NCBI GenBank assembly: GCA_002696025.1
Contig: NZQU01000068.1
Location: 1 to 8,862, forward strand
DNA from: Crocinitomicaceae bacterium
GTDB taxonomy: Bacteria; Bacteroidota; Bacteroidia; Flavobacteriales_D; Crocinitomicaceae
Direction of reading: 5' to 3'
Length of the DNA stretch: 8,862 nt
The notes under the pieces were generated by a model. That model saw only the letters and a list, made by a program, of their open reading frames with translations. It was not told the DNA's origin and made no database searches. Below, in pieces: positions 1 to 6,446 of this stretch. The position numbers and the translations under genes were made by a program. Positions within the stretch are counted from its first letter, which is position 1. The number at the start of each line of letters is the position of its first letter.

Positions 1-2019
1 ATGACCTGCCTCCATTGTACATTCAAAAATCAAAGGATTTTTATTGGTTCGCATTGAACGAATTTTAGCCACCCATTTAGCAGGTTCCCAATACTGAACT
101 TGCGAATCATGATATCCAGTTGTCACATATAATGCCGGGTAATTCATATTTCGGATATTATCATAGGGTGAATACTTAAGCATATATGTATAATAATCTA
201 GATCTTTAGGGTTACCCCATTCATCAAATTCACCTGTAGTTAAAGGGATTGATTCATCTAACATTGTTGTGACAACATCAACAAATGGGACCTGTGAAAT
301 TATGCCTTTCCAAAGATAAGGGGCCATATTCATAACAGCACCCATTAATAGTCCACCAGCACTTCCTCCTTGAGCATAAATACTGTTTTTATCACAATAT
401 CCCATATTACCTAGGTGTTCAGCAACATTTATAAAATCTGTAAAAGTGTTTATTTTCTTCTTATATTTTCCGTTTGTATACCAATCTTCTCCCATGTATT
501 TGCCTCCTCGAATATGAGCCAAGGCGAAGACGAAACCACGGTCTATCAAACTCATTCTAGTGGCACTAAAATAATCTGGTATGGTATATCCATAAGAACC
601 ATAACCATAAAGTAAACATGGTGCTTTAGAAAGGTCTGTTCCTTTTTTATACAATATACTAACTGGGATTTGAGTGCCGTCATTGGCCATTGCCCAAACT
701 CTTTTAGACTCGTAATTTAATGGACTAAAACTTTTATCTTTTAACAGTCTCTGATGCCAAATTTTTTTTTCTCTAGATTTAAATGAAAAAGAATAAATGG
801 TACTAGGTGTGGTTAAGGACACATATCTATAATAAAAATTTGAAGCATTGTAATCATCATTAAAGGCTAAGCCCATAGAATATGTTTCCTCATAAGAATC
901 TATGTACTCGCTAATCCTTTGTTTTTTGTCTGATAAAGAAAATAATCTAATTTTCTTAAGTCCCTCAGATCTTTGCATAACAATTAAATGATTTTTAAAG
1001 GCTTGAATATCTTCCAACAAAACTTTTGGATCGTGTTTTAAATAAACAGAACAAGAATTCAAACTTTCAGGAAATTCTTTTGAAAAAAGCAATTTCCCAT
1101 TTTTTGCATTATGATTTGACAAAATATAAAATCCATCTTTATGTGAAGCTACAGAGTACAAATGACCTTTTTTTCTTTTTAAAAAAACTTTAAAATCATT
1201 TTTAGGGTGGTCAGCATCTAAAAGTCTTAATTCAGAGGTCAAAGTGCTATATGAATAAATCATGATATACTGTTTTGACTTTGATTTCCCTATAGAAACA
1301 CCATAGGTATCATCATCTTCCTGATAAACCAATACATCATTTTTAATATCATCACCTATAACGTGCCTGTAAACCTGAAAATCTCTTAATGTTTGTGGAT
1401 CACTTTTCACATAAAAAACAGTTTTATTGTCATTTGCCCATACTAATGAACCACTTGTATTGTTGATTTTATCATCTAAGAAATCTCCGCTTTTATTATG
1501 TCTAAAGCTGATTGTATAATTTCTTCTGCCAACGAAATCCTCACAAAGGGCTAACAATTTATTATTTGGAGATGGTGACCAATCTGCAAGTTGGTAAAAT
1601 TTGTGACCATTTGCTCTTTCATTTTCATCAAGAAACAATTTTTCTTTTTTTGAATTAAGCTGAAACACCTTAGTATAATCTAAACCTTCTTCGCTTCTTA
1701 TTTGATATGTTTTTTTATTTAAAACAAATGGCGGGGTTTGTTCATTGGGATCAATTCTTTGATCAAATTCATTCATTAATTCATCAATGGTATTTTTCAA
1801 AGGATTAAAATATGACTTTGCATATTCGTTTTCTTCTTCTAAATACTTTAATACAGGCTTAGAATCACGCTCATTCATCCAATAATATGGATCTATTCTT
1901 ATGTGGTTGTGAATAGAGAGTTCTTTATTCTTGACTTGAGGAGTTGGTTCCTTGATTTTTTCTTGAGAAGTGGCAATATTGTTGGCTATCATAAATAATA
2001 ATAAAATCAAATATTTCAT
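1..2019 (-). CDS. ptrB: S9A family serine peptidase, oligopeptidase B-like, secreted (3' end cut by window edge)
   Basis: The visible 673 residues read without interruption to the window edge. Residues 1-18 look like a Sec signal peptide (hydrophobic run YLILLLFMIA, then ATS before Gln19), so the enzyme is probably periplasmic or exported. The N-terminal DPYYWMNERD motif is characteristic of oligopeptidase B, and a beta-propeller-like region follows. The catalytic domain carries the nucleophile motif GGSAGG with Ser553, then Asp638 in GYHDSQVQ, and the last visible codon is His673 in EAGH. The Ser-Asp spacing (85) and Asp-His spacing (35) equal those I remember for E. coli oligopeptidase B (532/617/652). 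About 30 further residues are expected outside the window. The family cleaves short peptides, usually after basic residues. One oddity is that the RGG-x-x-x-G loop (504-510) reads RGGKYMG and lacks the acidic residue usually seen there. The gene is divergent from the methyltransferase operon and preceded by a candidate -7 element. Confidence 0.9.
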   Translation of the reverse strand, partial: MKYLILLLFMIANNIATSQEKIKEPTPQVKNKELSIHNHIRIDPYYWMNERDSKPVLKYLEEENEYAKSYFNPLKNTIDELMNEFDQRIDPNEQTPPFVLNKKTYQIRSEEGLDYTKVFQLNSKKEKLFLDENERANGHKFYQLADWSPSPNNKLLALCEDFVGRRNYTISFRHNKSGDFLDDKINNTSGSLVWANDNKTVFYVKSDPQTLRDFQVYRHVIGDDIKNDVLVYQEDDDTYGVSIGKSKSKQYIMIYSYSTLTSELRLLDADHPKNDFKVFLKRKKGHLYSVASHKDGFYILSNHNAKNGKLLFSKEFPESLNSCSVYLKHDPKVLLEDIQAFKNHLIVMQRSEGLKKIRLFSLSDKKQRISEYIDSYEETYSMGLAFNDDYNASNFYYRYVSLTTPSTIYSFSFKSREKKIWHQRLLKDKSFSPLNYESKRVWAMANDGTQIPVSILYKKGTDLSKAPCLLYGYGSYGYTIPDYFSATRMSLIDRGFVFALAHIRGGKYMGEDWYTNGKYKKKINTFTDFINVAEHLGNMGYCDKNSIYAQGGSAGGLLMGAVMNMAPYLWKGIISQVPFVDVVTTMLDESIPLTTGEFDEWGNPKDLDYYTYMLKYSPYDNIRNMNYPALYVTTGYHDSQVQYWEPAKWVAKIRSMRTNKNPLIFECTMEAGH

Positions 2020-2037
2020 GTTCTTGTAATTTACTAG

Positions 2038-2045
2038 CAAAAATA
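2038..2045 (-). promoter_or_regulatory. Candidate Bacteroidota -7 element for the S9 peptidase gene
   Basis: On the minus strand this reads TATTTTTG, a full match to the Bacteroidota primary sigma factor -7 consensus TAnnTTTG. It lies 18 bases upstream of the peptidase start codon, which would give a short leader. No convincing -33 TTG was found at the usual spacing, so the call rests on the -7 element and position alone. Such matches also arise by chance in AT-rich DNA. Confidence 0.35.
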
Positions 2046-2067
2046 ATCATAAAAGACTATTATTACT

Positions 2068-2075
2068 TACTTTTG
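2068..2075 (+). promoter_or_regulatory. Candidate -7 element for the methyltransferase/MbnP/MbnH operon, very close to the start codon
   Basis: The plus strand reads TACTTTTG, a full match to TAnnTTTG, and ends only eight bases before the ATG at 2084. A transcript starting at the usual distance would begin within a few bases of the start codon, making the mRNA leaderless or nearly so. No TTG was seen at the expected -33 distance. With the peptidase element at 2038-2045 it would form a compact divergent promoter pair in the 64-base gap. Confidence 0.35.
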
Positions 2076-2083
2076 TTATCTAT

Positions 2084-2854
2084 ATGGGATTATATAAATA
2101 TCTATTAAATACACTTCCTAGACCTCTACTAATCAGGCTTAGTTATCCTTTTAAACTCGTAGCTCCTATTTTATACAGAGGAAACAAGGTAAAATGCCCT
2201 GTTTGTGGAAATACTTTTTCTAAATTTCTTTCTTATGGTTCAGATGTAGCTCATAGAAAAAATGTTTTATGTCCTCATGATTTAACACTAGAGAGACATC
2301 GTTTGATGTGGCTTTTTTTGCAAAGCAAAACAAATTTCTTCACATCAGATAAACTTGACTTATTACATATTGCACCAGAACAATGTTTTTTACCCTTATT
2401 TAAAAAACAAAAAAACTTAAATTATCTTACTGGAGATTTAGAATCTCCAATAGCAGACATTCATTTTGATCTGCATGATATTCCTCTTGAAGAAAATCGT
2501 TTTGATGTTGTTTTTTGCAACCATGTAATGGAGCATGTTCAAGACCCTATTCAGTGTATGTCAGAGCTTTATAGAGTGATGAAACCAAATGGCTGGGCAA
2601 TTATGCAAGTTCCACAGGATCATGAAAGAGAAAATACTTATGAAGACGCTAGTATAACAAGCCCTGAAGAACGAGAAAAACATTTCTGGCAAAAAGACCA
2701 CCTTCGTTTGTTTGGAAAAGATTATCCAAATTGGCTTGAAAAAGCTGGTTTTGAGGTAGAACAATTTCCAGTTACAGATTTATTTAATAGTGATGAAATC
2801 GATCAATATTGTTTGCAAAAAAGTGAAATTTTGTATCTTGCAAAGAAAAAATAA
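2084..2854 (+). CDS. Class I SAM-dependent methyltransferase (Methyltransf_11 type) with N-terminal CPVCG segment
   Basis: This 256-residue protein transfers a methyl group from S-adenosylmethionine to an unknown acceptor. The N-terminal part has a basic/hydrophobic segment and CPVCG (Cys38, Cys41), followed by Cys63 in LCPHD and the family motif LERHR (69-73). The SAM domain starts around LLHIAPEQCF, which replaces the usual glycine-rich motif I. The acidic strand end is GDLES, and FDVVFCNHVMEHV (about 139-151) is the motif typical of Methyltransf_11 enzymes, followed by VMKPNGWAIMQVP. Only three cysteines are placed to form a zinc site, with Asp66 where a fourth could be, so a complete zinc ribbon is doubtful. 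There is no signal peptide, so it acts in the cytoplasm. The 2084 start fits the family's N terminus although it has no ribosome binding site. Its TAA stop overlaps the next ATG by one base, so it is likely co-translated with the MbnP-like gene. The substrate cannot be read from the sequence. Confidence 0.88.
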   Translation: MGLYKYLLNTLPRPLLIRLSYPFKLVAPILYRGNKVKCPVCGNTFSKFLSYGSDVAHRKNVLCPHDLTLERHRLMWLFLQSKTNFFTSDKLDLLHIAPEQCFLPLFKKQKNLNYLTGDLESPIADIHFDLHDIPLEENRFDVVFCNHVMEHVQDPIQCMSELYRVMKPNGWAIMQVPQDHERENTYEDASITSPEEREKHFWQKDHLRLFGKDYPNWLEKAGFEVEQFPVTDLFNSDEIDQYCLQKSEILYLAKKK

Positions 2855-3849
2855 TGCAAAAGACTCTATTTTTCTATTTCCTTCTCTCACTTTCTTTTTC
2901 TGTTTTTTCTCAAAAAGAAGTGTTCATTCACTTGGTTCCTAATGTAAACAATGCAAACTTCAATATAAATACAAATTACAATGGTTTAAATGGAAAATCA
3001 TTTAATATAGACCATTTTGATTATTATATTTCTGACATTACCTTAACTCATGATGGAGGCAATAATACAAGTCTTTTAGATAGCAGTCATATATACATAA
3101 TAGAACCTGATAACTTCACTATTTCATTAGGATTACTAAACTTAAACGCAATTGAAGAAATTGAATTTACTATGGGAGTACCGTCCAGATATAACACCAT
3201 TTCAGGTTCAAATTCACAAGATATTTCATCATTTCCTTTATCACACCCTCTAAGTTTTCAATCTCCATCCATGTATTGGGGATGGTCAACAGGATATATG
3301 CATATGATTATTGGAGGAAATATAGACAATGATAATGATGGAACACCCGAGACTTATTTTGAGCTTCATAATTTAGGCAATCAAAATCAACAAAGCGTTT
3401 CTTTAATGCCAATTATTCAAACGAATACAAATAATAACAGAATTGATGTCTACCTTCAATGTAATATAGAGCAATGGCTTAAAAACATTTCGCTTTCATC
3501 TGTTGGCGTACTTCATGGATCAAATGGACCGAACCAACAATTACTTAACAATGTATCTGCAGAATCTGTTTTTACTCAAGCTGCAAATGCCCAAATTATT
3601 GACCAACAAAAAACAGGAGAATTATTCTACTTTTTTGATAACAATAACGCTGTTGTTCAATGGAAAGAAATTGCTGATGCATACAAAATTCAAGTTTTTT
3701 CAAATGATGGACGGCTTGTCAAAGAAAAAATAGGTGTGCATTCAAACGACCTAATTACATTAAAAAACCAAGCGCCAGGTAAGTATATTTTAAAAATATA
3801 TAACAAAAATGGCCTGCCCATTTCTGGATTAAATATCGTTTTATTTTGA
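2854..3849 (+). CDS. MbnP-like (putative copper-binding) secreted protein with T9SS-type C-terminal sorting domain
   Basis: Residues 1-19 form a signal peptide (FFYFLLSLSFSVFS, cleavage before Gln20). Residues 22 to about 245 match the MbnP-like fold as I know it: an opening beta strand (VFIHLVPNVN), FDYYISDITL (55-64), EIEFTMGVP (102-110), HPL (131-133) and the hallmark MYWGWSTGYMHM (140-151), closing with VSAESVFT (234-241). In MbnP and the related MopE/CorA proteins a tryptophan becomes kynurenine and helps bind copper; Trp142 and Trp144 are the obvious candidates here, which is inference. DNDNDG (158-163) resembles a calcium loop. Residues 257-331 form an extra beta-rich domain with SNDGRLVKE and APGKYILKIYN, typical of T9SS type A sorting domains, implying transport to the cell surface. 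The start is fixed by the TAATG overlap with the methyltransferase, and the TGA stop overlaps the peroxidase start. There is one cysteine after the signal peptide (Cys203). A domain assignment by profile search would be decisive. Confidence 0.83.
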   Translation: MQKTLFFYFLLSLSFSVFSQKEVFIHLVPNVNNANFNINTNYNGLNGKSFNIDHFDYYISDITLTHDGGNNTSLLDSSHIYIIEPDNFTISLGLLNLNAIEEIEFTMGVPSRYNTISGSNSQDISSFPLSHPLSFQSPSMYWGWSTGYMHMIIGGNIDNDNDGTPETYFELHNLGNQNQQSVSLMPIIQTNTNNNRIDVYLQCNIEQWLKNISLSSVGVLHGSNGPNQQLLNNVSAESVFTQAANAQIIDQQKTGELFYFFDNNNAVVQWKEIADAYKIQVFSNDGRLVKEKIGVHSNDLITLKNQAPGKYILKIYNKNGLPISGLNIVLF

Positions 3850-4829
3850 TGCTCAAATCAAAAAAACATTTTTTATTTCTTCTATTAATCAGCACTTTTT
3901 TATATACCTGTAGACAAACTGAAAGCGCTACATATTCTATTGAAACTCCTGAGCCATCAGACAACAAATACAGTCCAGAAAAAGTTGCATTGGGAAGAAT
4001 GCTTTTTTTTGACACTCGACTTTCAAATGACAACACTGTTTCTTGTGCTACTTGTCACAATCCCTCATTTGCCTTTACCGATAGACTTAAAAAAAGCAAA
4101 GGTGTAAACAATCAAATTACACAACGAAATTCACCTTCATTATTAAATGCTACTTTTCTAAAAACAGTAATGTTTGACGCTCATATACCTACTCTGGAAA
4201 TGCAAGTTATTGTTCCCATTCAAGAACATACAGAAATGAATATGAATATGAAGGAATTAATTCCTAAACTCAGATCTATATCTAAATATCAACGATTGGC
4301 AAAAAAAGTATTTAATAGAGATTTTGATGCATGGGTATTAACGAGAAGTATCTCAGCATTTGAAAGAACATTAATATCAATGAATTCAAGATATGATCAG
4401 TTTAAAAATGGAAATAAAAATGCATTAAGTAAAAAAGAAAAGAAAGGACTTAAACTGTTTTCTGAAAAATTATATTGCACATCATGCCATACCCCTCCTC
4501 ATTTTACAACTCATGAGGCTGCAAACAACGGACTTCTCAAAAAATACAATGATGACAAAGGAAGATTTAGAATACATAATGACTCATCTGATATCGGAAA
4601 ATTTAAGATCCCATCACTAAGAAATATAGAATTAACCTTCCCATATATGCATGATGGTAGCTATGATAAACTCGAACATATTATAGATCATTATGCAAAA
4701 GGTGGAAATCAACATAAAAACCAAAATTCAATCATCAAACCATTTGAAATTAGCACAAAAGAAAAGGACCAGCTTATTGCTTTTTTAAAGTCTCTTACAG
4801 ATACCAGCTATATGACTAATTTTAAATAA
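3849..4829 (+). CDS. Di-heme cytochrome c peroxidase/MauG family enzyme, MbnH-like
   Basis: This 326-residue protein carries two c-type heme motifs, CATCH (66-70) and CTSCH (210-214), placed as in bacterial di-heme peroxidases. Typical family blocks are ALGRMLFFDTRLS (47-59), RNSPSLLNA (93-101), ISAFERTL (168-175), and IPSLRNIELTFPYMHDGS (254-271). MauG and MbnH use high-valent di-heme chemistry to oxidise residues of a partner protein; the MbnP-like gene immediately upstream is the likely substrate. The N terminus is an export signal ending in LYTC (Cys21), which may be a lipobox, although Thr before the Cys is uncommon. Whether heme 2 has a Met, Tyr or His distal ligand cannot be decided here. 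I chose ATG at 3849, which shares its A with the TGA stop of the upstream gene (TGATG), over the in-frame TTG at 3846. The stop lies five bases from the convergent prmA stop. A plain hydrogen peroxide-detoxifying CcpA is the main alternative. Confidence 0.9.
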   Translation: MLKSKKHFLFLLLISTFLYTCRQTESATYSIETPEPSDNKYSPEKVALGRMLFFDTRLSNDNTVSCATCHNPSFAFTDRLKKSKGVNNQITQRNSPSLLNATFLKTVMFDAHIPTLEMQVIVPIQEHTEMNMNMKELIPKLRSISKYQRLAKKVFNRDFDAWVLTRSISAFERTLISMNSRYDQFKNGNKNALSKKEKKGLKLFSEKLYCTSCHTPPHFTTHEAANNGLLKKYNDDKGRFRIHNDSSDIGKFKIPSLRNIELTFPYMHDGSYDKLEHIIDHYAKGGNQHKNQNSIIKPFEISTKEKDQLIAFLKSLTDTSYMTNFK

Positions 4830-4834
4830 TATAA

Positions 4835-5671
4835 TCACCGTTTTTTAAAGACCAGAGAGAACCAAACATCTTTGTTTTTTTTGCCTAGAAATTCAAATCC
4901 ATTATTAGAAGCCTCATTGGTCAATATATCAACATCTCCCTCCAAAAATCCACTAAGCATCAATGTGCCACCTTTTTTAATTTTAGAGGAATACACAGGC
5001 AGCTGAGAAAGCAATATATTTCTATTGATATTTGCCAATATAATATCAAAACCATTTTCAGAAATACAATCAATATCACCACATCTAGATTCTATATATG
5101 AACAATCATTTCTATGGCTATTTTCAACAATATTTTCAGCAGACCAATCTTCTATGTCAACTGCTAAAATGTTTTTAGACCCCAGTTTTTCCGCCAGTAT
5201 TGCGAGAACACCTGTTCCAGCTCCCATATCCAAAACTTTTTTTTCATGAAAATTTACGTCAAACATTTGTTCACACATAATCTGCGTAGTTTCATGATGA
5301 CCGGTTCCAAATGACATTTTTGGCATGATTTCAATTTGCATATCATTTGCATCTTTTTTTTCATGAAAAGGCGCTAAAATTGATAGTTTATCTGCAACAT
5401 GAACAGGTTCAAATTCAGACTCCCAAGTTGCATTCCAGTTTTGATGTGGGATCAAACGAGTAGATGATTGATAAACTACCTCAACATCCATTATGTCAAT
5501 TAATATTTCATTAACAATAGATTCATCAAAATTATTTTTTGGAATATAAGCTAGAAGTCCATTTTCATTTTCAACAAAACTATCAAAACCAAGCTCTGCC
5601 AAATTAGCTATTGCTATATCTACCCAGGGTTTATTTGGGGTTATATGCAAATCCAACTCAATATAATCCAT
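4835..5671 (-). CDS. prmA: Ribosomal protein L11 methyltransferase PrmA
   Basis: PrmA methylates amino groups (lysines and the N terminus) of ribosomal protein L11 with SAM in the cytoplasm. The 278-residue product has the N-terminal L11-recognition domain, the linker motif NWNATWESEFEP (78-89), MSFGTGHHETT (119-129), SAM motif I LDMGAGTGVLAI (147-158), acidic end AVDIEDW, and the catalytic-loop motif ANINRNILL. This set is diagnostic of PrmA. I start it at 5671: the product then begins MDYIEL, as is usual for Bacteroidota PrmA, and lies one base after the tpiA stop. An upstream in-frame ATG at 5698 would add nine residues overlapping the tpiA 3' end and looks spurious. PrmA is the last gene of the minus-strand operon and ends five bases from the convergent peroxidase gene, so no room remains for a dedicated terminator between them. 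Confidence 0.96.
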   Translation of the reverse strand: MDYIELDLHITPNKPWVDIAIANLAELGFDSFVENENGLLAYIPKNNFDESIVNEILIDIMDVEVVYQSSTRLIPHQNWNATWESEFEPVHVADKLSILAPFHEKKDANDMQIEIMPKMSFGTGHHETTQIMCEQMFDVNFHEKKVLDMGAGTGVLAILAEKLGSKNILAVDIEDWSAENIVENSHRNDCSYIESRCGDIDCISENGFDIILANINRNILLSQLPVYSSKIKKGGTLMLSGFLEGDVDILTNEASNNGFEFLGKKNKDVWFSLVFKKR

Positions 5672-5672
5672 C

Positions 5673-6419
5673 CTAGAAACAATTGGATAATTCAACAAAA
5701 GAATTTGAGTCTAAAGAAGCTCCACCAATCAAACCTCCATCAACATTTTCACAAGAAAAAATTGCTTTGGCATTTGACGGTTTACAGCTGCCTCCATATA
5801 AAATAGAGATTTGATTTGCGGTTTCTTCATCATACTTACTTTTAATTTCATTTCTAATAGCAGTATGCATTTTTGATATTTGATCTTCATTGGCAACCTT
5901 ACCAGTTCCAATTGCCCAAATTGGCTCATAAGCAATCATACATTTTTGAATTTCTTCTTTTGAAAGATGAAACAAGCTCGAATGTAATTGTTTTGTAACA
6001 AAATCCTCAGGATTGGCACTTTCTCTAATCTCTATAGATTCTCCACAACAAAAAATCACCTCAATATTATTTTTTAACGCAGCATCAACCTTTTGTTTTA
6101 AAAAATCATCTGATTCATTAAAAAGTGTTCTTCTTTCACTGTGCCCCACTAATGTATGAGTTACACCAATGTCTTTTATTTGAGATACCGAAACTTCTCC
6201 TGTATACGCACCATTTGATTCTGGATGAAAATTTTGAACACCAATAGAAACATTAGAATCAATGCTTAATAAATCTTTTGTATATAAAAATGGAGGAAAA
6301 ACAATGATTTTCAAGTAACTATTATCAATAAAAGAAGATGTAATTTCTGAAAAGAGAACAGATGATTGATTCGAATTTAAATTCATTTTCCAATTTCCTG
6401 CAAGTACCTTTTTTCTCAT
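5673..6419 (-). CDS. tpiA: Triosephosphate isomerase
   Basis: It interconverts dihydroxyacetone phosphate and glyceraldehyde 3-phosphate in glycolysis and gluconeogenesis. The length of 248 residues is normal. All catalytic residues are present: Lys11 in GNWKMN, His93 in VGHSERR and Glu165 in AYEPIWAIGTG (the flexible lid follows). The phosphate-binding segments GGSCKP and DGGLIGGASL are intact, as is NGAYTGEVS (69-77) in the family's usual position. The start codon follows the upstream membrane-protein gene by 24 bases. A -7-like element, TAGATTTG, overlaps that gene's stop codon, so tpiA may have its own promoter in addition to read-through. No Shine-Dalgarno sequence is visible, as is common in this phylum. 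The stop lies one base before the prmA ATG, implying coupled translation of the two. Confidence 0.98.
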   Translation of the reverse strand: MRKKVLAGNWKMNLNSNQSSVLFSEITSSFIDNSYLKIIVFPPFLYTKDLLSIDSNVSIGVQNFHPESNGAYTGEVSVSQIKDIGVTHTLVGHSERRTLFNESDDFLKQKVDAALKNNIEVIFCCGESIEIRESANPEDFVTKQLHSSLFHLSKEEIQKCMIAYEPIWAIGTGKVANEDQISKMHTAIRNEIKSKYDEETANQISILYGGSCKPSNAKAIFSCENVDGGLIGGASLDSNSFVELSNCF

Positions 6420-6438
6420 AGTAGCTATTTTAGGATTG

Positions 6439-6446
6439 CAAATCTA
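6439..6446 (-). promoter_or_regulatory. Candidate internal -7 element for tpiA-prmA
   Basis: The minus strand reads TAGATTTG, matching TAnnTTTG, and lies 19 bases upstream of the tpiA start. Its TAG is also the stop codon of the upstream gene. A TTG lies 24 bases further upstream (plus-strand CAA at 6471-6473), slightly beyond the usual -33 spacing of about 17-23. The element would let tpiA and prmA be transcribed independently of the membrane protein. Confidence 0.3.

Noticed and set aside
415..615. Small plus-strand open frame with a signal-like N terminus
   Set aside because: It lies antisense inside the conserved catalytic domain of the S9 peptidase and has no recognisable features beyond chance hydrophobicity.
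3846..3848. In-frame TTG as start of the peroxidase gene
   Set aside because: The next codon is ATG at 3849, which forms a typical TGATG overlap with the upstream stop. The TTG would add one residue and is a weaker start.
4002..4009. T8 homopolymer in the peroxidase gene (and similar runs near 762 and 6446) as phase-variation tracts
   Set aside because: Runs of this length are expected in DNA this AT-rich, they encode ordinary Phe/Lys codons in conserved frames, and the reading frames are intact.
3755..4036. Minus-strand open frame across the MbnP-like/peroxidase junction
   Set aside because: It overlaps two well-supported coupled genes on the other strand and resembles no family I know. 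Similar shadows occur at 2561-2764, 3503-3733, 5025-5249 and 5729-5935.
4236..4253. Short ATGAAT tandem repeat in the peroxidase gene
   Set aside because: It encodes part of the normal EM-x-M segment of this family, with only about two copies and no sign of expansion.
4781..4850. TTTTTTAAAG repeated at 4781-4790 and 4841-4850
   Set aside because: Both copies are explained by coding sequence on opposite strands, with little similarity around them. This is likely chance in AT-rich DNA.
5669..5698. Longer prmA start at 5698
   Set aside because: It would add nine residues read from the end of tpiA in another frame. Starting at 5671 gives the usual MDYIE N terminus, one base after the tpiA stop.
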